Assembly (NCBI RefSeq): GCF_003634965.1
Contig: NZ_RBXP01000013.1
Location: forward strand, 124,001-188,000
Length of the DNA: 64,000 bases
Direction: 5' to 3'
Source: Azonexus fungiphilus
GTDB taxonomy: Bacteria > Pseudomonadota > Gammaproteobacteria > Burkholderiales > Rhodocyclaceae
The translations under genes were made by a program, and so were the position numbers. Shown in pieces: positions 35,671 to 44,025 of this stretch. Each line of letters starts with the position of its first letter. Within the stretch, counting starts at the first letter, position 1. The notes beneath the pieces were generated by a model. That model did no database searches and was not told where the DNA came from. It was given only the letters and a program-made list of their open reading frames with translations.

Positions 35671-35701
35671 AAAAACGCCGGGGCAGCCCGGCGTTTTTTT
35701 T
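35671..35701 (+). terminator. aceB terminator
   Basis: CGCCGGG-gcag-CCCGGCG preceded by AAAAA and followed by eight T. Confidence 0.92.
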
Positions 35702-35862
35702 GACCGCAGATTCGCCAAACACGCCGCAGAAAAGACGCCAAATTATTGACCTTGATCAACAAAAGCGCAGATTGATCCTCGGATTTCTCCTATGACCTTT
35801 GTCAGCCCCTACCCCTCGGACATAATGACGCACTTCCGTAACCCTGTTGCCGCAAGGTCATC

Positions 35863-37725
35863 GTGAATCTCAACACCAAGGTCACCCTGTTCTTCATCGC
35901 CATCGCCGTGACGCTGATGGCGGTGCTGGTCGCGATCAGCCTCTACGCCTTCCGCAGTTTCTCGATCGCCTCGGCGACCGAGCACATCCGCACCGCCGGC
36001 GAGGTCGTCCGCGTCCACCTCACCGAATCGATGATCAACGGCGTCATCGACCGCCGCGAGAGCTTCCTCAAGCGCATGCTCGAGGTCCAGGGGCTGCGCT
36101 CGGCGCGCGTCGTCCGCTCGCCGGAACTCGAGCGCCAGTTCGGCCAGGGCCTGAACATGGAAAGCCGCCCGGACGCCATCGAGCGCCAGGTGATGGCCGG
36201 CGGCCGCGCCACCTTCGAGATTTTCGAGGAAGACGGCGAGACGATGTTCCGCGGCACCATTCCCTACATCGCCACCTCGCACGGCACGCCGAACTGCCTG
36301 CAATGCCACCAGGTCAGCGAGGGCAGCGTGCTCGGCGCGGTGACCATGACCATGTCGATCGACGGCCTGCGCGACAAGGCCTTGTGGACGGTCGCCGGGA
36401 TCACCGGCGCGGTGGCGCTGTTCGCGCTGCTGCTGGTGCTGCTGCTGCGCCGCCTGCTGCGCCCGATCTCGGAAACCGCGACGGCGGTCGAGCACGCCGT
36501 CCAGCGCGCCCTCGACGGCGACTTCAAGGCCCACGTCGAGCAGCAGACCAACGACGAGATCGGCCAGATCGCCAACGACATGAACCGCCTGCTGCGCTTC
36601 CTCGACAACGGCCTCAACCGCATCGGCATGAGCGTCGCCCGCCTCACCGAACGCCCGGCGACGCCAGGCGAGAACCTGCTGACGGCGACTATCGACATGG
36701 TCGACGGGCTGTCCAAGGCCTCGCACTTCAAGCAGGCGATCGAGGAAGACGAAACCAAGTCGGAAATCTACCAGCGCCTGTCCACGACGCTGCAGCAGGA
36801 GTTCGGCCGGGGCGAGTTCTCGCTCTACGAGATCGCCAGCAACAAGAAACAGATGAAGAGCATCATCGTCGACGGCGAAGCCGCCGACGGCTGCCGCTGG
36901 TGCGACCCGGAAATCCTGGTCCGCCCGGAAGCCTGCCGGGTCCGCCGCACCGGCCACGTCGTCGACAGCATCGACAACCCCGGCATCTGCTACGCCTTCC
37001 AGCCGCCGGCCGAAGCCGGCGAGCGCCGCCATGTCTGTTTCCCGATCATCCAGTCGGGCGCCGTCGGCAGCATCGTCCAGATCGTGTGCACGCCGGACGA
37101 GGAAAACAAGCTGCACGAATGCGCGCCGCTGCTCCAGGTCTACCTGCGCGAAACGGCCCCGGTGCTCGAGACCAAGCGGCTGATGGAAAGCCTGCGCGAC
37201 TCGACGCTGCGCGACCCGATGACCGGGCTGAACAACCGCCGCTTCCTCGAGGAATACGTCGAGACGCTGGTCGCCGGCGTCCAGCGCAAGCGCGCCCATG
37301 CGGCGGTGCTGATGCTCGACCTCGACTACTTCAAGATGGTCAACGACACCTACGGCCACGACGCCGGCGATGCGGTGATCAAGGCGCTGTCCACCGTCCT
37401 CAAGCAATCGGTGCGCGCCTCCGACCTGGTCATCCGCTACGGCGGCGAGGAGTTCCTGATCGTGCTGCTCGACAGTACCGCCGAGCAGGCCTGCGTCATC
37501 GCCGAGAAGATCCGCACCGAGGTCGAGGCACTGAAGATCCAGATCGGTTCGACCGTGCTCAAGAAAACTATCTCGATCGGCATCGCCGACTTCCCCGGCG
37601 ACAGCTCGACTTTCTGGCAGGCGGTCAAGTTCGCCGACATCGCGCTGTACCAGGCCAAGGAAACCGGGCGCAACCGGGTGATCCGGTTCACGCCGGAGAT
37701 GTGGTCGAACAACGAAGACTATTGA
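35863..37725 (+). CDS. Diguanylate cyclase with periplasmic c-type heme motif, HAMP and cysteine-rich GAF-like domain
   Basis: A 620-residue sensor. Helix 1 (about 6-28), a periplasmic domain (about 30-172) with C145-LQ-C148-H149, the covalent heme c site, helix 2 (about 176-198), and HAMP (about 198-250). A cytoplasmic domain (about 290-435) contains C344-RW-C347 and several further cysteines. The C-terminal GGDEF domain has GGEEF at 527-531 and an inhibitory RxxD (R518-D521), so it should make c-di-GMP. Sensor domains with one heme and this position recall the DUF3365/Tll0287-type heme sensors. Start GTG 35863. A redox or gas signal is inferred. Confidence 0.88.
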   Translation: MNLNTKVTLFFIAIAVTLMAVLVAISLYAFRSFSIASATEHIRTAGEVVRVHLTESMINGVIDRRESFLKRMLEVQGLRSARVVRSPELERQFGQGLNMESRPDAIERQVMAGGRATFEIFEEDGETMFRGTIPYIATSHGTPNCLQCHQVSEGSVLGAVTMTMSIDGLRDKALWTVAGITGAVALFALLLVLLLRRLLRPISETATAVEHAVQRALDGDFKAHVEQQTNDEIGQIANDMNRLLRFLDNGLNRIGMSVARLTERPATPGENLLTATIDMVDGLSKASHFKQAIEEDETKSEIYQRLSTTLQQEFGRGEFSLYEIASNKKQMKSIIVDGEAADGCRWCDPEILVRPEACRVRRTGHVVDSIDNPGICYAFQPPAEAGERRHVCFPIIQSGAVGSIVQIVCTPDEENKLHECAPLLQVYLRETAPVLETKRLMESLRDSTLRDPMTGLNNRRFLEEYVETLVAGVQRKRAHAAVLMLDLDYFKMVNDTYGHDAGDAVIKALSTVLKQSVRASDLVIRYGGEEFLIVLLDSTAEQACVIAEKIRTEVEALKIQIGSTVLKKTISIGIADFPGDSSTFWQAVKFADIALYQAKETGRNRVIRFTPEMWSNNEDY

Positions 37726-37781
37726 TGATCTGAAGTAAAAGATCATTCGCCTTTTCAGCGCATTAACAAAAGGAAAAGGCG
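37725..37781 (+). terminator. Two hairpins after the heme diguanylate cyclase
   Basis: ATGATCT-8-AGATCAT (37725-37746) and CGCCTTTT-18-AAAAGGCG (37748-37781). Neither has a strong T-run, so termination is uncertain; they fill most of the gap to lrgA. Confidence 0.4.
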
Positions 37782-37820
37782 AAAATAAACTGGCGTTCCT
37801 GTTTGCCATCAAGGACCGCC

Positions 37821-38171
37821 ATGCTCGCCGCCCTCACCACCCTGCTGCTCTGCCAGCTCGCCGGCGAAGTTTGCGTGCGCTGGCTGCAACTGCCGGTGCC
37901 CGGCCCGGTCGCCGGCATGCTGCTGCTCTTCTGCCTGCTGCTCGCCCGCGGCGGCCCCGGCGACGAACTGAAGACGACCAGCCAGACGCTGCTCGGCCAC
38001 CTCTCGCTGCTTTTCGTCCCGGCCGGCACCGGCATCGTCCTGCACCTGGCGCGGGTCGGCGACGAATGGCTGGCGCTGCTGCTGGCACTGGTCCTGAGCA
38101 CGCTGGCGACCTTGCTGGTGACCGCATGGACGATGCAGTGGTGCCGCCGTTTCGGTGGCGGCGACGCATGA
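37821..38171 (+). CDS. lrgA: CidA/LrgA family membrane protein
   Basis: A 116-residue protein with four helices. The conserved VPGPVAGMLLLF and LFVPAGTGIV segments identify the LrgA/CidA family. It pairs with LrgB. In bacilli and streptococci such pairs are holin-like or act as pyruvate or other three-carbon transporters under LytST control. ATG 37821 has AAGGA upstream. Overlaps lrgB by ATGA. Confidence 0.9.
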   Translation: MLAALTTLLLCQLAGEVCVRWLQLPVPGPVAGMLLLFCLLLARGGPGDELKTTSQTLLGHLSLLFVPAGTGIVLHLARVGDEWLALLLALVLSTLATLLVTAWTMQWCRRFGGGDA

Positions 38172-38893
38172 GCACGCAGCCGTTCGGCGAGATCTGGGTC
38201 TATCTGTCGGCGTCGCCGCTGCTCGGCCTGACCGTGACCCTGCTCGCCTACCAGGCGGCGCATGCGCTGTACCAGCGCAGCGGCGCCCATCCGCTGGCCA
38301 ACCCGGTGCTCGTCGCGGTGGCCATTTTGGTCGGTTTACTGCAGTTGACCGCAACATCCTACGAAACCTACTTTGCCGGCGCCCAGTTCGTGCATTTCCT
38401 CCTCGGTCCGGCCACGGTGGCGCTGGCCGTGCCGCTGTACACGCAGTTCCGCCGGGTGCGCAGCCTGCTGTTGCCGATTTCCGCCGGCCTGCTCGCCGGC
38501 AGCGCGACGGCGATCGCCTCGGCAGTGCTGATCGCCCGCCTGCTCGACGCCAGCCCGGCGACGCAGGCGTCGCTGGCACCGAAATCGGTGACCACGCCGA
38601 TCGCCATGGGCATCGCCGAGCGCATCGGCGGCCTGCCCTCGTTGACCGCCGTCCTCGTCATCTGCACCGGCGTGCTCGGCGCCATTGCCGGCGGCAAGGT
38701 GCTGTCGCTGGCGCGGGTACACGATCCGGCGGTGCGCGGCTTCGCGCTCGGCGTCGCCGCCCACGGCATCGGCACCGCCCGCGCCTTCCAGGTGAGTGAG
38801 CAGACCGGTGCCTTCGCGGCGCTGGCGATGGGCCTCAACGGCCTGCTCACCGCGCTGCTGCTGCCAGCCATCGCCGGCTGGCTGGTCAAGTAA
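38168..38893 (+). CDS. lrgB: CidB/LrgB family membrane protein
   Basis: A 241-residue protein with about seven helices. Family marks: LLGPATVALAVPLY, PKSVTTPIAMGIAERIGG and GVAAHGIGTARAFQ. It forms a unit with lrgA and is followed after 12 bases by a sensor kinase gene, so the kinase and regulator may control this pair. Confidence 0.93.
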   Translation: MSTQPFGEIWVYLSASPLLGLTVTLLAYQAAHALYQRSGAHPLANPVLVAVAILVGLLQLTATSYETYFAGAQFVHFLLGPATVALAVPLYTQFRRVRSLLLPISAGLLAGSATAIASAVLIARLLDASPATQASLAPKSVTTPIAMGIAERIGGLPSLTAVLVICTGVLGAIAGGKVLSLARVHDPAVRGFALGVAAHGIGTARAFQVSEQTGAFAALAMGLNGLLTALLLPAIAGWLVK

Positions 38894-38905
38894 GGGTAAC
38901 TACCA

Positions 38906-41302
38906 ATGGCCGATCCGCGGCCGGGGGCCAAGAATCCCGTCATGTTCCCCACGCTTCTTGCCCCGACGCCGCGCCAGCCCTGGTTGTGGAACGCGCCCTA
39001 TCTGGCCGTCGGCATCTTCGCACTGGCCATGCTGGTGATCACCGGCCTGCTCCAGTGGCGCGAGCACGACACCGCGAAATCGGCCCTCGAGGGCGACATG
39101 CACTGGGCCGAGCGGACGCTCGAGAACCGCCTCTTCAACCACCTCGACTTCCTCGGCGAGCTCGGCCGCGAGCAGGAGTTCATGCAGCTCGACTACGAGA
39201 CCTTCCAGGTCAAGGCCAGCAAGTACGTCAGCGAAAACCCGGAGATCCAGGCGATCATCTGGGTCGACACCGAGGGCTACGTCGAATGGGTCGCCCCCAA
39301 CGAGTCGACCGCCACCTTCGTCGGCGAACGGCTCGCCGGCGTCCGCTGGACGGCGCTGCAGGAGGCGCTGCGCATCCGTCGCGAGGTGGTCTCCGGCGAC
39401 TACCCCGACCACGACCTCAAGCCGCTGCACGACATCATCGTCCCGGTCCGCCGCGGCAGCGCCGACATCGGCGCCTTCGTCGCCCTGCAGTCGCTGGAAA
39501 CCCTGCTGCGCGCGTCGCTGCCGACGGCATTCACGACCCGCTACAGCCTCGCCGTGATCGATCCGCAGCAGCGGCTGGTATACAGCAACACCTCGGTCAA
39601 GCCGAGCGACCGGCAGATTTCCGGGCGGATCACGCTGAACCTGCCGAACAACCGCCTCGGCCTCGAGATCGTCGCCTACCGTGGCAGCAATGTCTGGCTG
39701 ACGGTACTGCCGACGCTGCTGATCGTCGTCCTCACCGCGATCACCTCGGTGACGCTGCTCCAGTTGCGCCGCCACGCCCGCCGCCGGGCCGAGACCGAGG
39801 AGCAGCTGCGCGCCGCCTACGCCTTCCGCCAGGCGATGTCGCAATCGCTGATCACCGGCCTGCGCGCGATCGACCTCGACGGCCGGATCACCTTCGTCAA
39901 TTCGGCCTTCTGCCGGATGACCGGTTTCGACGAGAGCGAGCTGGTCGGCATCCGCCCCCCCTATCCCTACTGGCCGCCCGAGGAGTTCGAGCGGCTGCAG
40001 TGGAACATCGACACGGCCCTGGCCGGCAAGGCGCCGGCCAGCGGCTTCGAGATGCGGATCATGCGCAAGAGCGGCGAACGTTTCGACGTCCGCCTCTACT
40101 TCTCGCCGCTGATCGACACCCAGGGCCGCCAGATCGGCTGGATGGCCTCGATGAACGACATCACCGAGCCGCGCCGGGCGCGCCAGGAACTCGAACGCGC
40201 CCAGGAGCGCTTCGAGACGGTGATCGACGGCCTCGACTCGGCGGTGCACGTGGCCGATCTGGCCAGCGGCGAAATCCTGTTCGCCAACCGCGCCTTCCAG
40301 AACATCTTCGGCTTCGACACGATCGGCCGCGACTCGGCGGTGATCACCGAAGCCTGCCGCCCCGACCCGGACGAGCTGAACTGCGATCCGCAATCGCTGA
40401 AGGCCGCCGACCTGCCCTGCGAACTGTTCGACGGCGAAATCCGCCACCAGCTGTCCGGCCACTGGTACCACCTGCACGAGCGCGCCATCCGCTGGGTCGA
40501 CGGACGCACCGTCAAGGTCCAGATCGCCGCCGACATCACCGACCGCAAGCGCATCGAGGAGGTCAACCTGCAGCAGCAGAAGCGCCTCGACCAGACCTCG
40601 CGGCTGATCACCATGGGCGAGATGGCCTCGTCGCTGGCCCACGAGCTGAACCAGCCGCTGTCGGCGATCGCCAACTACTGCGCCGGCTGCGTCAAGCGCA
40701 TGCAGGCCGGCAACTACCAGATCGAGGACCTGCTGGCGGCGATGCAGAAGGCCTCGGAACAGGCCGAACGGGCCGGCAAGATCATTCGCCGGATGCGCGA
40801 CATGGTCAAGAAGGGCGAGCCCTTCCGGCAACCGGTCGGCCTGCCCGAACTGATCGACGAGGCGCGCGCCTTTGCCGACATCGAGGCGCAGCGCAACAGC
40901 ACGCAGCTGTTCGTCGACGTCCCGGAAAACCTGCCGCGCATCGTCGTCGACCGCATCATGATCGAACAGGTGCTGCTCAACCTGGTCAAGAACGGCATCG
41001 AGGCGATGACCGGGCTGCCCCCGGAACAGCGACGGCTGACCATCAGCGCGCGCAGCAAGGACGCGCGCACGCTCGAGGTGGTCGTCACCGACCGCGGCCA
41101 CGGCCTGGCCGACGAAGACCTCGACCGGATCTTCACCCCCTTCTTCACGACCAAGCCGGACGGCATGGGAATCGGCCTGCCGATCTGCCGATCCATCATA
41201 GAATTCCACCAGGGCCGGCTGTGGGTCGAGCGCCGCCGCGAGGGCGGCACCGCCTTCCATTTCACCGTCCCCCAGGAAAACAAGGATGAACACGATGAGT
41301 GA
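38906..41302 (+). CDS. Sensor histidine kinase, FixL/TodS-like, with two PAS domains
   Basis: A 798-residue kinase. Helix 1 (about 31-50), a large periplasmic sensor (about 51-255, Cache/CHASE-like), helix 2 (about 257-279), PAS 1 (about 300-420; FVNSAFCRMTGFDESELVG) and PAS 2 (about 425-545). The H-box is GEMASSLAHELNQPLSAI, and the ATPase has N (LNLVKNGIEAM) and G boxes (DRGHGLADED; GMGIGLPICRSI). The FixL-type H-box and the partner regulator agree. ATG 38906 is used; ATG 38942 would lose only the short N-tail. Overlaps the response regulator gene by 17 bases. Confidence 0.92.
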   Translation: MADPRPGAKNPVMFPTLLAPTPRQPWLWNAPYLAVGIFALAMLVITGLLQWREHDTAKSALEGDMHWAERTLENRLFNHLDFLGELGREQEFMQLDYETFQVKASKYVSENPEIQAIIWVDTEGYVEWVAPNESTATFVGERLAGVRWTALQEALRIRREVVSGDYPDHDLKPLHDIIVPVRRGSADIGAFVALQSLETLLRASLPTAFTTRYSLAVIDPQQRLVYSNTSVKPSDRQISGRITLNLPNNRLGLEIVAYRGSNVWLTVLPTLLIVVLTAITSVTLLQLRRHARRRAETEEQLRAAYAFRQAMSQSLITGLRAIDLDGRITFVNSAFCRMTGFDESELVGIRPPYPYWPPEEFERLQWNIDTALAGKAPASGFEMRIMRKSGERFDVRLYFSPLIDTQGRQIGWMASMNDITEPRRARQELERAQERFETVIDGLDSAVHVADLASGEILFANRAFQNIFGFDTIGRDSAVITEACRPDPDELNCDPQSLKAADLPCELFDGEIRHQLSGHWYHLHERAIRWVDGRTVKVQIAADITDRKRIEEVNLQQQKRLDQTSRLITMGEMASSLAHELNQPLSAIANYCAGCVKRMQAGNYQIEDLLAAMQKASEQAERAGKIIRRMRDMVKKGEPFRQPVGLPELIDEARAFADIEAQRNSTQLFVDVPENLPRIVVDRIMIEQVLLNLVKNGIEAMTGLPPEQRRLTISARSKDARTLEVVVTDRGHGLADEDLDRIFTPFFTTKPDGMGIGLPICRSIIEFHQGRLWVERRREGGTAFHFTVPQENKDEHDE

Positions 41303-41918
41303 AGCCGAACAACAACAGGTGATCTACGTCGTCGACGACGACGAGGCGATGCGCGACTCGATGCAATGGCTGCTCGAGGGCGAAGGCTATGCGGTGGCCT
41401 GCTTCGAATCCGGCGAGCATTTCCTCGCCGCCCACCACGACGGCATGCGTGGCTGCCTGGTGCTCGACGTGCGGATGCCTGAAATGAGCGGCCTCGAGCT
41501 GCACGAACACCTCGCCGATCGCGGTTCGGCGCTGCCGGTGATCTTCGTCACCGGGCACGGCGACGTGCCCATGGCGGTCGCTGCGCTGCAGCGCGGTGCC
41601 TGCGACTTCATCGAGAAACCCTTCCACAACGAGGACCTGCTCGGCCGCATCCGCCGCGCGCTCGCCGTGGACTGCCAGAACGCCAGCCGGCGCAAGCGCG
41701 CCGACGCGATCACCCAGCGCCTCGAGCAACTGACTCAGCGCGAACGCGAAGTGATGAACCTGGTCGTCGAAGGCAAGCTCAACAAGCAGATCGCCGACGA
41801 ACTCGAGATCAGCATGAAGACCGTCGAGGCGCACCGCGCCCGGGTGATGGACAAGATGGGCGCGCGCACGCTGGCCGAGCTGGTGCGCGCGGTGATGCAG
41901 ACCTCTACAGCGGAATGA
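41286..41918 (+). CDS. FixJ/TodT-like response regulator
   Basis: A 210-residue regulator. Receiver domain with VVDDDEAMR and phosphate-accepting Asp61 in LVLDVRMPEMSG, then VTGHGDVPMAV and the lysine in FIEKPF. The C-terminal LuxR-type helix-turn-helix is LTQREREVMNLVVEGKLNKQ with MKTVEAHRARVMDKM. Partner of the upstream kinase. ATG 41295 is an alternative start. Targets are unknown; lrgAB just upstream is the obvious candidate. Confidence 0.93.
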   Translation: MNTMSEAEQQQVIYVVDDDEAMRDSMQWLLEGEGYAVACFESGEHFLAAHHDGMRGCLVLDVRMPEMSGLELHEHLADRGSALPVIFVTGHGDVPMAVAALQRGACDFIEKPFHNEDLLGRIRRALAVDCQNASRRKRADAITQRLEQLTQREREVMNLVVEGKLNKQIADELEISMKTVEAHRARVMDKMGARTLAELVRAVMQTSTAE

Positions 41919-42234
41919 TGTCGTCGCCGCCGCCGAGGCGGCCGCCGAACGCCGTCAGCTGACGGACTTCCTTGCGCCGCAGCAGCTTTTCCTGGACCTT
42001 CGGCGGCAGGTCGGTGAACAGGATGACGCCCTTGGCGATCAGCAGTTCGATGGTGTCCTCGATGACCCGGACGAAATCCCGGTCGAGCTCGCTCAGTTCA
42101 TTCTGCCGCCAGCGTTCGTGGATGAACTGGAGGACTTCCGGATCGTCGGCCATGCGCGCCTCGTCGGCGCTGCCGACCGGGGTCGGATGCAGTTCGCAGA
42201 TCCGCCCCTGCGCGTCGCGTTGAACATACAGCAT
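41905..42234 (-). CDS. Small conserved protein (tryptophan synthase beta-like protein family)
   Basis: A 109-residue soluble acidic protein (MLYVQRDAQGRICELHPTP, LDRDFVRVIEDTIELLIAKGVI, FTDLPPKVQEKLLRRKEVR). This matches a small family labelled 'tryptophan synthase subunit beta like' in pseudomonads and betaproteobacteria, but it has no PLP site and is not an enzyme of that type. Function unknown. Its end overlaps the convergent regulator gene by 14 bases. Confidence 0.7.
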   Translation of the reverse strand: MLYVQRDAQGRICELHPTPVGSADEARMADDPEVLQFIHERWRQNELSELDRDFVRVIEDTIELLIAKGVILFTDLPPKVQEKLLRRKEVRQLTAFGGRLGGGDDIIPL

Positions 42235-42298
42235 GGCCGTCACTCCAGGATCATCGTTGGCCGCCAGTCTGCCCGAGGGGGCGGCCCTTGGCAATCGC

Positions 42299-43342
42299 TC
42301 AGTAATTGCGCACCGGCCCTTTCGGCGGCATCTTCGGCGTACCGAAATAGGTCGCCGGCGGCACCTTGTACTGCTTGCCGGCCGGCGCCTCGCCGCCCTC
42401 GCGCAGGACCCGCACCGACTGCTCGGCCGGCTTGCCGCGGCTGGCCGTCACCTCGAGCGTCGTGGCCCGCTGCGCCGGCGGCCGGTCGACCTGCTCGCGG
42501 ACCAGGCGCACACGTTCGGCGGCGATGCGGCGGTCGATCGTCTCGGTGGACATCTTGCGTTCCTCGAGCGTGCGTCGCATCGCCAGCAGCGATTCGAGTT
42601 CCTTGCTCATCGCCAGCGAGCGTTGCGGCGGCCCCCATTTTTCCTTCGGCTGGCTGACCGCGATGTTGAATTCTTCGGGATTGCTGACCATCCGCGCCAG
42701 GTTCAGGCGGTTGCCGCGCATCGCCCACTCCAGCGCCCCGTCGCCCCAGTCGTTGCGCACGTCGCGCCGGGCACCCTTCTCGATCAGCTTGCGCGCCAAG
42801 CCCTCGCGCCCTTCGTAGACAGCCAGCATCAGGGCGCTCGAGCCGTTGGTGGTGAGCGCCTCGATGTCGGCGCCGCGCGCCATCAGGTAGTCGGCGACCG
42901 CTTCGTGGCCGCCGAAGACCGCGTAATGCAGCGGCGACCACTGGCGGTCGCCGGCGTTGATCCGGGCACCACGCTCGACCAGCCATTGCACCGCCTCCAT
43001 CTGGCCGCGCCAGGCCGCCAGGGCCAGGGCCGACTCGCCGTTGGCGTTGACCTGGTCGATCTCGGCGCCGCGCGAGATGAACAAGCGCATCAGCGCGGTG
43101 TTGCCCTCCCAGGCGCCGATCATCAGGCCGGTCCCGGTACGGCTGCCCATGAAATCCGGCGGCAGGCCGGCATCGAGCCAGGCCGTGGCGAGCTTCAGGT
43201 CGCCCAGTTCCATCTGGTTGACGAAGGTCACCGGATCGGGCAGACGAACCTCGCCGCCCGACCACCATTGCGCCTGCGCCGGGCAGACCAGGCCCATCGC
43301 GATTATCATTGCCGCACCGAACTTCCTGAGCGCTTCGTTCAT
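42299..43342 (-). CDS. Exported ankyrin-repeat protein
   Basis: A 347-residue protein with a signal peptide (about 1-25, cleaved after AQA). About five ankyrin repeats span residues 60-220 (e.g. GESALALAAWRGQMEAVQWL; WSPLHYAVFGGHEAVADYL; SSALMLAVYEGREGLARKL). The C-terminus is a charged helical and low-complexity tail. Probably periplasmic, protein-binding. ATG 43342 is chosen because it begins the signal peptide. Divergent from the TonB-like gene. Confidence 0.88.
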   Translation of the reverse strand: MNEALRKFGAAMIIAMGLVCPAQAQWWSGGEVRLPDPVTFVNQMELGDLKLATAWLDAGLPPDFMGSRTGTGLMIGAWEGNTALMRLFISRGAEIDQVNANGESALALAAWRGQMEAVQWLVERGARINAGDRQWSPLHYAVFGGHEAVADYLMARGADIEALTTNGSSALMLAVYEGREGLARKLIEKGARRDVRNDWGDGALEWAMRGNRLNLARMVSNPEEFNIAVSQPKEKWGPPQRSLAMSKELESLLAMRRTLEERKMSTETIDRRIAAERVRLVREQVDRPPAQRATTLEVTASRGKPAEQSVRVLREGGEAPAGKQYKVPPATYFGTPKMPPKGPVRNY

Positions 43343-43380
43343 TACCGTCCTTGCCTTCACCAAACAGCGTCCATTCTCTC

Positions 43381-43914
43381 ATGTCGCGACCGCTCGCCGT
43401 CGCCTTCGGGCTGTCCGCGCTGCTCCACGCACTACCCTTCGCCGCCGGCCTGTTCGCCGGCCGCAGCCCCTTGCCGCGGCCGCCGGCCGCGCCGCTGCAG
43501 GCGCGCCTGACACCGCCGCCGGCGCCGGTGGCCCAGGCCGAGTTGCTGCTGCCGGAACCGCCGGCAAAAGCCAGGGCGCCGGCCGCGACACCGGAAAAAC
43601 CGGTGAATTCGACGGTCGACCGTAAAAAAACGGCAAAAACCTGGACCCAGGCGATCCGCGAGCAATTTGCCGAACAGCAGCGCGACGGCCTGTTCTATCC
43701 CGAGGCAGCGATCCGCCAGGGCCTCGAGGGCGAAGTCCTGGTCCTGCTGTTGCTCGATGCCGAGGGCAACGTCGCTGCCGCCCGCGTCGAGGCCGGCAGC
43801 GGCCACGCCCTGCTCGACGAGGCGGCGCTGCGCGCCGTGCGCCGCCTGCGCACGCTGCCGGCCGGCGCACCGAGCGAAACCCTGCTGCCGGTGCGCTTCC
43901 GTTTGCAGCGCTAG
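43381..43914 (+). CDS. TonB-family energy transducer-like protein
   Basis: A 177-residue protein. N-terminal helix (about 7-24), a Pro/Ala-rich periplasmic linker (30-75), and a C-terminal TonB-type domain (about 105-177: YPEAAIRQGLEGEVLVLLLLDAEG, then a VRRLRTLPAG helix region). The linker includes STVDRKK encoded by a copy of the dispersed palindrome. No exbB or exbD is adjacent. It may be a specialised or partial TonB. Confidence 0.82.
   Translation: MSRPLAVAFGLSALLHALPFAAGLFAGRSPLPRPPAAPLQARLTPPPAPVAQAELLLPEPPAKARAPAATPEKPVNSTVDRKKTAKTWTQAIREQFAEQQRDGLFYPEAAIRQGLEGEVLVLLLLDAEGNVAAARVEAGSGHALLDEAALRAVRRLRTLPAGAPSETLLPVRFRLQR
43611..43624. repeat. Dispersed palindromic element, copy 4, inside a coding region
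   Basis: GACGGTCGACCGTA within the linker-coding part of the TonB-like gene. The frame is kept. Flanking TTC and AAAAAA resemble the surroundings of the intergenic copies. Confidence 0.55.
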
Positions 43915-43944
43915 AAAATATCAAAATAATCAAAATTCACAAAC

Positions 43945-43960
43945 TACCCGGTTCCGGGTA
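43945..43960. other. Short hairpin between the TonB-like gene and a chemoreceptor
   Basis: TACCCGG-tt-CCGGGTA, a perfect short palindrome in the 111-base gap, with no T-run. Possible operator or weak terminator. Confidence 0.4.
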
Positions 43961-44025
43961 TCATGGTTTGCTGATTCGCTGATATTCTGTCGTGGCGAAT
44001 AACATTCTTCACGGGGAGAGAGAAG

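Noticed and set aside
41905-42234. A real tryptophan synthase beta subunit
   Set aside because: Only 109 residues and no PLP-binding lysine motif; the name of this small family is misleading.
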